Assembly: GCA_022705325.1 (NCBI GenBank)
Contig: JAKJER010000008.1
Span: 62,001-126,000 of the forward strand
From: Planctomycetota bacterium
Lineage (GTDB): Bacteria > Planctomycetota > Phycisphaerae > SM23-33
Direction of reading: 5' to 3'
Length of the DNA stretch: 64,000 bases
The notes under the pieces were generated by a model. The model was not told the DNA's origin. It made no database searches and saw only the letters and a list, made by a program, of their open reading frames with translations. This document shows positions 16,886 through 25,825 of this stretch, piece by piece (within the stretch, counting starts at the first letter, position 1; each line of letters begins with the position of its first letter). The position numbers were made by a program, and so were the translations under genes.

Positions 16886-17487
16886 GACAGTTCCTCCGCC
16901 TCGATCGCCGACACGTCCGCCGGGCCGGCCGCCCGCACGCGGACAGGCCCGATCTCGGTGGCCTTGGACCCGACGCCGGCGGAGGTCTCCGTGCGGGCCC
17001 ACAGCCACAGCGTCTCGCCGTCGCTCCAGGTCCCGCTGAGCGTGACCGTGCCACGGCGGCTGCTGCCCACGATCGCCGCCGTGCCCAGGTACGCCGCCCA
17101 GTCGCCGGCCGCAGGGACCTGGCGCCGAGCGACGAAGCCCGCGACGCGGACTCGCGCGGCCGTCGCGGGCGAGCGGGCCGAGTCGTACTCGAAGGTCACC
17201 CGCACGCCGCCGCCGGCGATCGCATCGGCCCTGGCCCGCAGCAGCGGGTTTGGACGGGCCGGCTGGAGCGCGCCGCCGGAGATTTCAACGCGGGTCACGC
17301 AGGTGGTGTTGGTCTCCTCTATGCCGGCCTCGCTGACCGCCCGCAGGGCGAACCAGTACACGCCGTCGGACAGGCCCAGGCCGGCCACGCTGGCCGACGC
17401 GGACCCGCTGGCGATCGTGTCCACGATCGTGCCGTAGTCGATGGCTGCCGGGTCGTCCCCGACGCCCTTGTACAGGCGGTAGCTCAT
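16882..17487 (-). CDS. FN3-like phage tail protein, 201 aa
   Basis: A 201-residue protein with two beta-sandwich-like halves. The first contains YRLYKGVGDDP and GLGLSDGVYWFALRAVSEAG, the classic fibronectin type III C-C' and F-G pattern; the second contains WSDGETLWLWARTETSAG. FN3 modules are common on phage tails and probably mediate weak binding to the cell surface. Start overlaps the preceding gene's stop. Confidence 0.6.
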   Translation of the reverse strand: MSYRLYKGVGDDPAAIDYGTIVDTIASGSASASVAGLGLSDGVYWFALRAVSEAGIEETNTTCVTRVEISGGALQPARPNPLLRARADAIAGGGVRVTFEYDSARSPATAARVRVAGFVARRQVPAAGDWAAYLGTAAIVGSSRRGTVTLSGTWSDGETLWLWARTETSAGVGSKATEIGPVRVRAAGPADVSAIEAEELS

Positions 17488-17939
17488 GCGGGGCCCCCCG
17501 CGAACAGCGTGCGGAAACTCTGCCGCTTGTCGATGGCCGCACGCCGCCTGGCGTCCTGCTGGTCCATCGACGCCTGTTGCATCGCCTCGATGTTCCGCTC
17601 GGCCTCCCGTCGGCGGGCCAGGCGATCGGCCTGCCGCTGGGCCGCCTGGCACTTGGCGTCCTGGACGGGATCCACGCCGACGCCCGAGGCGTCCAGGTCC
17701 TCGGGGACCTCCACCTTCCGCCCGTGCACGCGGAGGTCGATCAGCGCGGCGATGCGGGCCCGCTGGTGGGCCCCGGCCAGCTCGTAGACCCGCTGCCAGG
17801 CGTGCGCGGCGCAGCGATGGACGTGCTCGCCGTTCTGGAGGTCGCAGCCGGTCCGCTCGCTCTCGCGCGAGTAGGCGACGTGCCAGGCGATCTTCTCGCC
17901 GTCGGTCAGCCCGTCCAGATTGAGCGGTCCAAGACCCAT
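17484..17939 (-). CDS. Hypothetical phage protein, 151 aa, helical and charged
   Basis: A 151-residue protein with a long charged helix (about 85-145, rich in R, A, Q, E). Three cysteines and histidines lie near residues 30-48 (TGCDLQNGEHVHRCAAHAW), a possible metal site. Its start lies within a CACAGAG-type repeat that offers purine-rich RBS-like sequence. No family is recognised. Confidence 0.5.
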   Translation of the reverse strand: MGLGPLNLDGLTDGEKIAWHVAYSRESERTGCDLQNGEHVHRCAAHAWQRVYELAGAHQRARIAALIDLRVHGRKVEVPEDLDASGVGVDPVQDAKCQAAQRQADRLARRREAERNIEAMQQASMDQQDARRRAAIDKRQSFRTLFAGGPA

Positions 17940-17940
17940 A

Positions 17941-17976
17941 AATGCTCTGTGCCCTCTGCGTCTCTGTGGCCCACGA
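17941..17976. repeat. CACAGAGRCRCAGAGG-type dispersed repeat
   Basis: The minus strand reads GGCCACAGAGACGCAGAGGG, a close variant of sequences at 23067-23147 and 33490-33512. All lie exactly at junctions between prophage genes. Confidence 0.6.
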
Positions 17977-17977
17977 A

Positions 17978-18763
17978 TCAGGCCGCGAAGGTGATCTCGC
18001 CGCTGGAGACGATCCGCCCGTCGATCTCGGCCAACACGTAGCGGCTGGCGGCGCCGCTGACCTCCAGGTCGAAGGCGGCGATCCCGCTGGCGTCGGAGAT
18101 CACCTCGTAGTCGGCGTTGGCCGTCCTGGTGGCCAGCGCCGTGCCGGTGACCAGCGTGTAGGTGTTGCCGGTGGCGTCGGGCGTGCCGTAGTCGGCGGCG
18201 GCGATCCACAGCCGCACCCGCTGCCGCTGGGCCAGGCCGGTGGTCACCGTCACGCGGATGACGTCGGCGGCCTCGGCCCCGAAGGTCACCGTCGCCAGGC
18301 CGACCGGCGCGAACACCGCACGCCCCCGCAGGTCCGTGATGTCCTCGATGTCGTAGTAGCCGCTCAGTCCGGCCGCCGAGGCCGTGCCGGTGGCCACCGT
18401 GCAGATCGGCACGTGCGGCGTGGTCGGGAATCCGGTCGTGTTGACCGTCAACACGCCGGCCGGCGTGAGGTAGACGTAGTTGGTGGCGTCGTCGGTGAGG
18501 TCCTGGGTGGACGTGCCGGCGTAGCTGACCGCCGCCGAGCGGTTGAAGAAGAGCCCCGGCTTGACGCCCAGGTGCAGGTCGTCGCTGTCGTCCTTGTAGG
18601 GCCGCAGGCCCAGCGGCAGGCAGACCGCCTGCATCCTCTCGACGAGCTTGTAGGCCCAGTATCGCCAGTCGCTGCTGCCGTACTCGCCGTGGGGCAGGCC
18701 CAGCGCGGTGATGGTGGCGTCCAGGGCGGCCAGGTCCTCGTTTGCCAGGTAGTCTTCGGTCAT
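17978..18763 (-). CDS. Hypothetical phage structural protein, 261 aa
   Basis: A 261-residue protein. The N-terminal 60 residues are helical; the rest is threonine- and glycine-rich beta structure, including DDATNYVYLTPAGVLTV, a pattern seen in phage tail-fibre and receptor-binding proteins. It lies between the FN3-like genes and likely belongs to the tail tip. No catalytic motif is seen. Confidence 0.55.
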   Translation of the reverse strand: MTEDYLANEDLAALDATITALGLPHGEYGSSDWRYWAYKLVERMQAVCLPLGLRPYKDDSDDLHLGVKPGLFFNRSAAVSYAGTSTQDLTDDATNYVYLTPAGVLTVNTTGFPTTPHVPICTVATGTASAAGLSGYYDIEDITDLRGRAVFAPVGLATVTFGAEAADVIRVTVTTGLAQRQRVRLWIAAADYGTPDATGNTYTLVTGTALATRTANADYEVISDASGIAAFDLEVSGAASRYVLAEIDGRIVSSGEITFAA

Positions 18764-18779
18764 GACGGTCTCCTCGATG

Positions 18780-19274
18780 TCAGTTGTCGTCGCTCGATTT
18801 CGTCCAGGCCAGGCTCAGCGTGCCGCCGCCGCCGGCCGAGTACGCCGTCGCCCGCAGACGGCTGGGCGGCGCGGGCTGGCCGGCCAGGGCGATGTTGGTC
18901 GTGACGGCGGCCGGCGTCTCGACGTTGCCCGCCGCGTCGCAGCCGCAGACGGCGAAGTGCCACGTGCCGTCGGCCAGGTGGGCCAGGTCGACCGACAGCG
19001 ACTCGCCGCCGATGCCGAAGGGCCCGTAGCCGAAGTGGCCCATGCCGAAGCCGACGCCGTCGGCGTCGCCCACGCCCCACGCGCCGCCGCCGAAGCTGCC
19101 CAGGCCGAAGCCGATCTTGGTCTGCGGGCGCGGCCAGGCGGGCAGCGGGCCGGCCAGCGGCGAGGCGTAGCCGACCGAGCCGATCCCGCCGTAGACGTAG
19201 TATCGCCCGCCCAGCGGCACGTGCTGCTCGGCGGGCCAGCTCAGGCGGACGCGGCTTGTTGCGACGATGCTCAC
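18780..19274 (-). CDS. FN3-like tail protein with glycine/aromatic loop, 164 aa
   Basis: A 164-residue protein read from a GTG at 19274 whose GTGA overlaps the stop of the hub gene. A single FN3-like fold is interrupted by a Gly/Phe/Trp loop (about residues 45-85) built of repeats such as GFGLGSFGGGAWG and GFGMGHFGYGPFG, followed by VDLAHLADGTWHFAV and DAAGNVETP, typical FN3 strands. Similar glycine-aromatic loops occur on phage tail proteins. The function is probably surface adhesion. Confidence 0.6.
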   Translation of the reverse strand: MSIVATSRVRLSWPAEQHVPLGGRYYVYGGIGSVGYASPLAGPLPAWPRPQTKIGFGLGSFGGGAWGVGDADGVGFGMGHFGYGPFGIGGESLSVDLAHLADGTWHFAVCGCDAAGNVETPAAVTTNIALAGQPAPPSRLRATAYSAGGGGTLSLAWTKSSDDN

Positions 19275-21355
19275 AGTCGGCTCCGGTCGATTCGGGGCGG
19301 CGGGGTCAGGATGGAGGCGTTGAAGCGGCCGCTGTCGGTGGCCAGCTGGAGCTGGTACGTCTCGCTGCCCAGCAGCGTGGTCTTGCCCACCACGCGGGGC
19401 GTGCGGCACTGGCCGTCGAAGGCGTAGTGGATCCCCGTGATGCCGGTGATCACGTCGGTCAGCCGGACGTCCTGGTCGGTCCACTCGATCGGCAGCCCGG
19501 CCTCGACGCTTCGGCCCTCCATCGCCGCCTGCAGGGCGCGGGCGACCTGGTCGACCTCGCGGCCGTCGGACTCGTCGGCGTACGTCATGCCGATCGCGTC
19601 CACGATCTGGCGGCTTGCGTCGCTGCGGACGCGGACCTGGCCCAGGCTGCCGCGGTCGTACCAGGCGGAGGTCGCGAACATCGTTCCGGCGGCGGCGGTG
19701 CGGATGGGCCGCGAGAGGTTGCGGTGCGGGCCGGCGATGGTGGCGGTCATGCGCAGGCGGATGTTGGTGGGCGAGTCGATCATCCGGGCCATCAGGTTGT
19801 GCGTGGTCGGGTCGCGCCCGTACTCGGTCTCGGCCCAGGCCTGCGGCATCACGGCGGCCAGGTTGGGCTCGGTCAGCCGCACGCCGAAGCGGTCGCCCAG
19901 CAGCTCCAGACGGCAGGTCAGCGGTTCCCAGCGGGCCAGCTGGCCCCAGTAGATCTCCACCAGCACCTCGCCGCTCTGGCCGGCGTCGGCCAGGGCCTTG
20001 CCCAGCGAGCCGTCCAGCAGGAGCTGCTGCTGGCTGAGCATCGGCAGCGCCTTGAACGGGATCAGCGGCCACGAGCCCGACGCCTGGCCGGCGGCCAGGG
20101 CGGTGTCGGGCGTGGGGATGGTGTGCTGGAACGATCCGGTGTAGCGGCCGTCGGTGTTGGCGTCCCACAGCCGGCCCGCGTGCGGCTTGAACAGCAGCCC
20201 GCCCACGCAGAAGCGCTTGCAGTAGTCGTCCCACTGGAGCAGGCCGGCCCGACCGGCCACGTCGCGCGGCCAGACGTGCCACCCCTCGTCCTCGATCTGC
20301 GTGAGGTCCGAGAAGTCGAAGCACGGGTACAGCTCCAGCGTGACCTCGTACAGAGTCGCTCCGCCGGCCACCGTCGGCTCGGCGACGACGCTGCTGGCGG
20401 CCTCGGCGACGGTGGCCGAGTGCAGGTTTGTGCGCGTCAGGTCGGCGTCGGACCCGGCGTCCTGCTTGGCCAGCTGGATCTCGCGCCCGCCGTGGCGGCG
20501 GGTGATCTGGATGACGTTCAGGGCGTCGGCGTCCACGAACTCGAACATGTCGAAGCCGTGCTTGTCGCAGACGGCCGCCATCGCCTGCCACAGGCCCACG
20601 CCCTCCACCGAGACGAAGACCGGCTCGCTGGAGAGGTTGGCGATCGAGACGAAGTTGTCCACCCACAGCTCGCCTACGGCGGCGTCCTCCATCTCGTGGC
20701 GGACGATCGGCGTCAGCGAGTTGTACCAGCCCTGGAGGTACTCGACCGCCTCCTTCATCGTCCAGTACGCCGCCGTCGCATCGGCGTCGTGGGTGAAGAC
20801 CCACTGGCCGGAGATCTGCCGGCGGCGGCGGTTTGGCCGGCCGCCCGCGTTGAACTCGCACGGCAGGGAGCTGTAGAGCCGCACGCTGCCGCCCTGGCTT
20901 TCCATCAGCCGGCCGTAGACCAGGTAGCGGCCGTCGGCCGCCAGGCGGTGGGCCCGGCTCACGCACGTCAGCACCACCCGCTCGGCCGCCGCGCCCCAGG
21001 CCAGCTCCACGTCGGCGACGAACCCCTGGAACAGGACGATCTCGCTGGAGCCGGTGGCCTGGACGGAGGCGTCGGGGACGTGGCGGAGGATGCGGACCTG
21101 GTCGTCCACTCCAACCGCCTCGCGCCACTGCCAGGCGTGCAGGCCGGCGTTGGCCAGGTCCAGCTCGACCTTCGCCCGGTGCACGCCGGGGGCGAGGACC
21201 TCGCGGATCTCCAGCGGGACCAGGCTCACGGAGTCCGGGCTGACGAACTCGTCCTCGTAGAGCGCGTCGGTGCTCGACGTGCCCGACGGCCTGGCCCGCT
21301 TGAGCAGGGCCGAGTGCCGGTACGCCGCATGAGTCAGTTGGTCCTGTACGCCCAT
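19271..21355 (-). CDS. Putative phage tail hub/baseplate protein, 694 aa
   Basis: A 694-residue protein and one of the largest tail products. It begins with beta-rich hub-like segments (SLVPLEIREVLAPGVHRAKVELDL, then VLFQGFVADVELAWG), a layout like gp27/gpD-type hub proteins. The C-terminal part includes AIGMTYADESDGREVDQVARALQAA and a final beta strand set. It follows the tape measure and a 135-residue tail protein, the usual position of a hub. Assignment rests on position and fold-like pattern rather than a firm family match. Confidence 0.55.
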   Translation of the reverse strand: MGVQDQLTHAAYRHSALLKRARPSGTSSTDALYEDEFVSPDSVSLVPLEIREVLAPGVHRAKVELDLANAGLHAWQWREAVGVDDQVRILRHVPDASVQATGSSEIVLFQGFVADVELAWGAAAERVVLTCVSRAHRLAADGRYLVYGRLMESQGGSVRLYSSLPCEFNAGGRPNRRRRQISGQWVFTHDADATAAYWTMKEAVEYLQGWYNSLTPIVRHEMEDAAVGELWVDNFVSIANLSSEPVFVSVEGVGLWQAMAAVCDKHGFDMFEFVDADALNVIQITRRHGGREIQLAKQDAGSDADLTRTNLHSATVAEAASSVVAEPTVAGGATLYEVTLELYPCFDFSDLTQIEDEGWHVWPRDVAGRAGLLQWDDYCKRFCVGGLLFKPHAGRLWDANTDGRYTGSFQHTIPTPDTALAAGQASGSWPLIPFKALPMLSQQQLLLDGSLGKALADAGQSGEVLVEIYWGQLARWEPLTCRLELLGDRFGVRLTEPNLAAVMPQAWAETEYGRDPTTHNLMARMIDSPTNIRLRMTATIAGPHRNLSRPIRTAAAGTMFATSAWYDRGSLGQVRVRSDASRQIVDAIGMTYADESDGREVDQVARALQAAMEGRSVEAGLPIEWTDQDVRLTDVITGITGIHYAFDGQCRTPRVVGKTTLLGSETYQLQLATDSGRFNASILTPPPRIDRSRL

Positions 21356-21359
21356 CTTT

Positions 21360-21421
21360 GGGTCCGACAGGCGTCTCGCCTGTCGCGTCTCCCGAATGGA
21401 CAGCCGGGACGGCCGTCCTAC
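21360..21421. repeat. Dispersed GC-rich palindrome between tail genes
   Basis: Contains GACAGGCG-TCT-CGCCTGTC (21366-21384), a perfect 8-bp stem, followed by GGGACGGCCGTCCTACC. Sequences of the type 'GACAGGCG...CGCCTGTCCTACC' are widespread intergenic repeats in planctomycete and related genomes. Here it fills the 66 bp between two phage genes. Confidence 0.55.
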
Positions 21422-21829
21422 CTAAAAGCTGCCGAGCAGGTCCACCACGACGGCGCGGTAGGCCTGCCACACTTCCGTGCCGGCGGGGTTGTACTCCCGC
21501 TGGCCCAGCCGCTGGTAGTCCTCCACCACCAGCGCGTCTCCGCTTCGGCCGGCGTCGTCCTCCCACGAGCAGACCGTGCCGTCGTGCCTGAGGGTCTCGA
21601 TGGCGCTCTCCAGCACCGTCAGCGCGGCGTCGCTGGCCGCGACCAGGTAGGCCGCAGATCCGTCGCGGCCCTGGATGACCGCCCGCCGCTCGTAGGTGCC
21701 CAGCACCATGCGGGCGGCGCCGCTCTCGCCGACGGTGCGGAGCGACTTGACCGCCTGCGGGCGCGGGCCCCACAGCCACAGGTGCCCGCCGGATCCGAAG
21801 ATGTCGCTGCCGCCTACGTTCTCGGCCAT
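21422..21829 (-). CDS. Phage tail-region protein, 135 aa
   Basis: A 135-residue protein with alternating beta and helical segments (GHLWLWGPRPQAVKSLRTVG, then EVWQAYRAVVVDLLGSF). It lies between the tape measure and the hub protein, where small tail-assembly proteins are normally encoded. No family is recognised. Five bases separate it from the tape-measure stop. Confidence 0.55.
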   Translation of the reverse strand: MAENVGGSDIFGSGGHLWLWGPRPQAVKSLRTVGESGAARMVLGTYERRAVIQGRDGSAAYLVAASDAALTVLESAIETLRHDGTVCSWEDDAGRSGDALVVEDYQRLGQREYNPAGTEVWQAYRAVVVDLLGSF

Positions 21830-21833
21830 GTGC

Positions 21834-23063
21834 TCACCCTGCCGGGTTCACGACCCGCTCGCCGGCCGGGTCGCTGTGCTGCCCGTGGTAGTGCGTCCCG
21901 CCGTGGTAGACGGGCGCGTTGTAGTGGATCGCCTCTCCGAGAGAGACCCCGCCTGATTGCCGTATTCCTCCACGGCCAGACTGAGCCCGAATCAGATCGC
22001 CATAGGTCGCAGAGGACGGCGGGCCCGGTAGTGGAGGCTCTACCCGAATATTGGCCAGATCCGGATGCTCGGTAACCAGTGAGCGTAGCTCCTCGCGTAC
22101 CTTCCCTGGCCCGAGGTTGCTGATCCGTATTAACTTCTCGATCCTTTTCCTGAACTCGTTCGGGTCTTCGTTTCGATCCTGGGCAATTGAGCTGAGGATG
22201 TCCTCTTGCTGGGCCTCCGGTGTTGCCCCACGAATGACCTGGCGCTCCTCGATGCCGTGCTGCCGCATCACCGACGGAAGGTCTCCGGCGAGCTTGTCGA
22301 AGAGGACCCGCGTCTGCTGCTGGAGCGTCGGCGACTTCTGGAAGGCGTTGAACGCGTAGAGCCGCTCGTAGGGGTCCTCGATCTGGCTGCCCGTGACGGC
22401 CATCCAGACGGCGAACAGCCGGATCTCCTCGTCGCTGGCCTCCGGGCCCATGAGCGCCACGGTCGCCGCGCCCTTGGAGAGCTTCTCCTTGCCCAGCGCG
22501 GCGGCCACGCCAGGCAGCAGCTCGTCGCTGGCCTTGGCCAGGCGGCTGACGGCCCGCTCGGCCGGCATGGTCTCGATCCGCCCGCCGCCCATGCGGCCCT
22601 CCTGGATCAGCACTTCCTCCAGGCCGCGCGCCACGTCGCGGTAGGCATCGGCCTGCTTGCGCAGGTGCTCGGCGGCCTTGCGGGCCTTCTCCTCGGAGGT
22701 GGCCACCGAGTCGTTGTACATCGAGATCAGCTTCATCGCGCCCAGAGCGGCCGCGCCGATCAGCCCCCAGGCCACCGCGGCCCCGCCCTGTTTGAGCGTC
22801 AGCGAGCCGAGGGCGTCGCCCAGGATGCTGAACTCGGGGCCCAGCTTGGACAGGCTCTCCTTGAGGGTGCTGTTGGCCTCCTTGTGATCGGCGGCGGCCG
22901 TGGCCGCGTCCTTGTTGGCCTTGGCCCCGCCGGCGACCTTGGCCGTCGACGCGTCGGCGGCCTGCACCGCCTGGCCCTGCGAGCCGGCGACGGACTTGAT
23001 GTCCTCGGCCGCCTGCTTGGCGCCCGGAGCGGAGACGTTGATTTTCAGTTCCCTGTCGGCCAT
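21834..23063 (-). CDS. Tape measure protein
   Basis: A 409-residue protein with an alanine-rich coiled-coil N-terminus (residues 15-80), a hydrophobic segment (about 95-118, GGAAVAWGLIGAAALGAMKLI), then long charged helices. This order matches tape measure proteins, which set tail length and enter the host membrane. At about 1.5 angstrom per residue it predicts a tail near 60 nm. GGAG lies nine bases before the ATG. It follows the tail-tube-like pair in the usual order. Confidence 0.7.
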   Translation of the reverse strand: MADRELKINVSAPGAKQAAEDIKSVAGSQGQAVQAADASTAKVAGGAKANKDAATAAADHKEANSTLKESLSKLGPEFSILGDALGSLTLKQGGAAVAWGLIGAAALGAMKLISMYNDSVATSEEKARKAAEHLRKQADAYRDVARGLEEVLIQEGRMGGGRIETMPAERAVSRLAKASDELLPGVAAALGKEKLSKGAATVALMGPEASDEEIRLFAVWMAVTGSQIEDPYERLYAFNAFQKSPTLQQQTRVLFDKLAGDLPSVMRQHGIEERQVIRGATPEAQQEDILSSIAQDRNEDPNEFRKRIEKLIRISNLGPGKVREELRSLVTEHPDLANIRVEPPLPGPPSSATYGDLIRAQSGRGGIRQSGGVSLGEAIHYNAPVYHGGTHYHGQHSDPAGERVVNPAG

Positions 23064-23066
23064 CGA

Positions 23067-23147
23067 ACAACTCCGCCACAGAGACGCAGAGGACTCAGAG
23101 ATCTATGGAATCAAATGCTCCGTGTACTCTGTGCCTCTGTGGCCCAT
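23067..23147. repeat. Inverted pair of CACAGAG-type repeats
   Basis: CCACAGAGACGCAGAGG on the plus strand (from 23073) is followed by an imperfect inverted copy ending CTCTGTGCCTCTGTGG (to 23143). Together they can form a hairpin of about 25 bp with mismatches. It fills the gap between the tape measure and tail-tube-like genes. Confidence 0.6.
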
Positions 23148-23149
23148 GG

Positions 23150-23557
23150 CTACGCGCTGACCCACTTGGTGCCAACCGCGGCCGTGCCCTGGCACCAGCC
23201 ACGAATGCCGAAGCTGGCGAGCTTGCCGCCCTGGTCGGCCTCCGGCACCTCGGCCGCCGTCAGCACCTCCACGAACTGGACGTTGGTCAGCGTCTCGGTG
23301 CCCTGGCTGTTGTCGTCGCGCAGGACGGTGCCGACCACGGCGGCCGCCGCCGAGCCCAGCAGCAGCGTCAGCGCGCGGGGGTCGTTGCCGTAGACCTCGA
23401 CCATCACCTCGCTGTGGCAGACCACGGCCTTCTTGGTGATGCTGTCGCGCTTGAAGGTGTGCTGGGGCGTGATCCTGAAGTGGGTCACGCCGTTGACGGC
23501 CACGCCTCCCTTGGTGAGCGAGAGGCACGCGTAGATCCTGTTTGCATCGGCTACCAT
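23150..23557 (-). CDS. Tail-tube-like protein, second copy
   Basis: A 135-residue beta-rich protein. It is paralogous to the adjacent 133-residue product: both share an N-terminal YACLS/YAFKS strand, VTHFRITPQHTFKRD versus ATHGQIVPTTVHQRD, the segment TLTNVQFVEV versus TLADVQFVEV, and GGKL-x(4)-IRGWC versus GGKL-x(4)-VRGFC. Size and position before the tape measure fit a tail tube protein or tube-like cap. Which of the two is the main tube subunit is unclear. Confidence 0.6.
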   Translation of the reverse strand: MVADANRIYACLSLTKGGVAVNGVTHFRITPQHTFKRDSITKKAVVCHSEVMVEVYGNDPRALTLLLGSAAAAVVGTVLRDDNSQGTETLTNVQFVEVLTAAEVPEADQGGKLASFGIRGWCQGTAAVGTKWVSA

Positions 23558-23590
23558 GTTTGTCTCCTATCCGGGCCAAGAGGCCTGCGG

Positions 23591-23992
23591 CTACGTCCAG
23601 AGTGCGGAAAAGGCGTCGCGGCTGACGTTCTCGCAGAATCCGCGCACGGCGTAGGGCGGCAGCTTGCCGCCGGCGTCCCGCTCGGCGGCGTCCGCCCCCT
23701 GCACGACCTCCACGAACTGCACGTCGGCCAGGGTGTGCGTCTCGTCGGCGCCGTCCTTGCCCTCGACGGTGAACACGAAGTCCGCCGCCGCCGCGCCGAT
23801 CAGGGCCTGGAGCGCCGCGTGGTCCACGCCGAACACCACGACGGCCAGGTCCCAGTCGGTCATCACCGAGTTCTGGGCGAGCTTGTCCCGCTGGTGGACG
23901 GTGGTCGGCACGATCTGCCCGTGCGTCGCGCCGGTGACTCCGCTGCCGCCGTGGGTGCAGCTCTTGAACGCATAGATGTTCTCTTTCGCCAT
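23591..23992 (-). CDS. Tail-tube-like protein, first copy
   Basis: A 133-residue protein paralogous to the next gene downstream (see that entry for the shared segments). It starts MAKENIYAFKSCTHGG and contains VMTDWDLAVVVFGVDHAALQALIGAAAADFVF, matching the other copy's EVMVEVYGNDPRALTLLLGSAAAAVV. A 33-bp gap separates them. Tandem duplication of a tube protein gene is the simplest reading. Confidence 0.6.
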   Translation of the reverse strand: MAKENIYAFKSCTHGGSGVTGATHGQIVPTTVHQRDKLAQNSVMTDWDLAVVVFGVDHAALQALIGAAAADFVFTVEGKDGADETHTLADVQFVEVVQGADAAERDAGGKLPPYAVRGFCENVSRDAFSALWT

Positions 23993-24025
23993 GTCGTGTC
24001 TCCTGAAGGCCCGATCGACGGGCCG

Positions 24026-24454
24026 TTACGACGTCAGTAAGGGGCCGGTAATCTGGAGTTCGCCGGTGCCGATCGCCCAGTTGGCCACGGTGGTCTCGCC
24101 GAGGGTCTCCTGCACGATCCACTGCGGCTGGCAGACCACGCATCCGGCCGCCGATCCGACCGAGTCCAGCGCCGACTCGGCCGCCGCGATCAGGTCGATC
24201 AGCTCCAGCTCGACGCTGTCGCTGGAGCAGGCGGTGACGATCTGCACCACGTACTGCACGCTCCACTGGCGGCTGGCCTGCGGGCCGCCCACGTGGCGGC
24301 AGTCGCCCGCCTTGACCGAGCAGTACGGCAGGCGGACCTTGACCCGCAGCGGGTTGACCAGCTTGCCGGTGACGGCCTTGAACGTCGTGCCGCCGCCGAC
24401 GGCGGCCAGGGCCGTGCGGATCGCGGCGATCGCGGTGTTCACCTTATTTGCCAT
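24026..24454 (-). CDS. Putative tail terminator/minor tail protein, 142 aa
   Basis: A 142-residue protein with an N-terminal helix (NTAIAAIRTALAAVG), then beta strands including WSVQYVVQIVTAC and a helix (LELIDLIAAAESAL). The pattern and position between the neck proteins and the tube resemble tail-terminator proteins. No strict family match. The ATG is at 24454. Confidence 0.55.
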   Translation of the reverse strand: MANKVNTAIAAIRTALAAVGGGTTFKAVTGKLVNPLRVKVRLPYCSVKAGDCRHVGGPQASRQWSVQYVVQIVTACSSDSVELELIDLIAAAESALDSVGSAAGCVVCQPQWIVQETLGETTVANWAIGTGELQITGPLLTS

Positions 24455-24512
24455 AGCTCATTCCCGTCCGTGCGGCTCGGTCTGCGCTGCAAGGTTGTTC
24501 CTTGTGGGCCAT

Positions 24513-25136
24513 CTAGTTCATCCCTCCAGGCTCGGCCGCGTTGGACGCCTCGCTGACCGCGTCGGCGAACTCGCGGACCATGTCGTCTATGGCCAGGTCC
24601 ACGCCGCGATCGAACCAGCGGGTGGGCTTCTTGACCACCCACGGCACCAGCACCCAGTGGGCGGTGATCGAGCCGTCGGGGTGGACCTCCGCCAGCAGCA
24701 GCCGCCCGCCGGCGCGGACGATCTGGAGGTTCTTCATGTCGCGTGGCGAGGTGTACTGATCCGCCTCTTCGGTCAGCGGGATGCTCAGCATCTTGGCCCG
24801 CACGGGCCAGACCCGCCCGCCGGGCAGGCCGGCCGAGCCGAAGTTCAGCATCGCGGCGTACGCGGCGGCCGGGGCGTTGGACGGCACGCCCAACGCGGCC
24901 ATCGGGGCCAGCGGATCGATCATCCAGCCGAACACGCTGGCGGTCAGCCCGGCCGAGCCGCCGGAGGTCTTGACGCCCAGCTCGTGCTTCTGAAGCTTTT
25001 CGCGGATCAGCTCCGCCCCGAGCGTGACGGCCGCCTCCAGGCCGATCGCGCAGGCGTCGACGAACGACTCGCCCACCGCGGCGATCTGCCGCTGGTCGGC
25101 CTTGCTCTTCGCGTCGACCTCGAACGCCACGATCAT
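24513..25136 (-). CDS. Phage neck/virion morphogenesis protein, 207 aa
   Basis: A 207-residue protein with KSKADQRQIAAVGESFVDA near the start, then AAYAAMLNFGSAGLPGGRVWPVRAKML and a C-terminal helix DDMVREFADAVSEA. The layout resembles HK97 gp10-like or Mu virion-morphogenesis proteins acting at the head-tail joint. Start MIVAFEVDA overlaps the connector gene's stop by four bases (25133-25136). Confidence 0.6.
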   Translation of the reverse strand: MIVAFEVDAKSKADQRQIAAVGESFVDACAIGLEAAVTLGAELIREKLQKHELGVKTSGGSAGLTASVFGWMIDPLAPMAALGVPSNAPAAAYAAMLNFGSAGLPGGRVWPVRAKMLSIPLTEEADQYTSPRDMKNLQIVRAGGRLLLAEVHPDGSITAHWVLVPWVVKKPTRWFDRGVDLAIDDMVREFADAVSEASNAAEPGGMN

Positions 25137-25825
25137 GGCAGCAGCCTCCGGTATCGCTTCATCACCGCCGCCACGCCGGGCAACAGATCTCCGGCGAGGA
25201 CGACGGCGCTGTCGCTGAGCGAGGCCCCGCCGGCCGACTGGCCGACGGCGGCCGGGTCGATCCGCTTGTTGAAGGCGTGCACCGCCTGGGCGATCGCCGC
25301 GCCGACGACGTCGGCCGGCATCAGCACCTGGCCGCTGGCGAGGGCGAAGCCGCCGGCCGAGCTGGTGACCGGGCTGACGTATCCGGCCTTGAGGCTGGCG
25401 GCGCGGACGCTGCGCCGACCGGTCAGCCAGGATCCAACGCGGATCAGCCGGCCGCGGTCGGAATCGAGGTAGTAGTCCGTGTCCACGACCAGCGTCGTGC
25501 CGGAGGCCCACGCGTTGTCCGCCGCCTCCACCACCGCCCCGCAGCTGACGATCGGCCAGGCGGGCGCGTAGAGGATGTCGCAGCCGGCGTGCGGCACGTC
25601 GAAGTAGGCGTAGCTCAGGGTGTGCTCGGTCATCCGGCGGTTGGCGCCGCCGAGGCCTTCCATCTGGGCGGAGACCTGCTGGATGATCTGGACAAGCGCG
25701 TCGTCGTCGTCGGTGTCGCTGTCGGAGACGCCGAGGGCCCGCTTGACCTGGGCCAGCGTGCACAACTGGGTCGCGTCCTCGCTGACGCCGCCGCTGATCG
25801 AGGTTCCCGTGCCCTGCCAGGTCAT
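25133..25825 (-). CDS. Phage head-tail connector protein, 230 aa
   Basis: A 230-residue protein of the gp6/gp15-like connector type: an N-terminal helix bundle (TLAQVKRALGVSDSDTDDDDALVQIIQQVSAQME), then a beta hairpin (TTLVVDTDYYLDSDRGRLIRVG) and C-terminal helices. These proteins form the ring below the portal. Start overlaps the upstream gene stop. Confidence 0.65.
   Translation of the reverse strand: MTWQGTGTSISGGVSEDATQLCTLAQVKRALGVSDSDTDDDDALVQIIQQVSAQMEGLGGANRRMTEHTLSYAYFDVPHAGCDILYAPAWPIVSCGAVVEAADNAWASGTTLVVDTDYYLDSDRGRLIRVGSWLTGRRSVRAASLKAGYVSPVTSSAGGFALASGQVLMPADVVGAAIAQAVHAFNKRIDPAAVGQSAGGASLSDSAVVLAGDLLPGVAAVMKRYRRLLP

Noticed and set aside
18780..21779. 999-residue frame spanning the tail hub region
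   Set aside because: Only its last 164 residues (from the GTG at 19274) look like protein; the rest is an out-of-frame shadow of the hub and adjacent genes.
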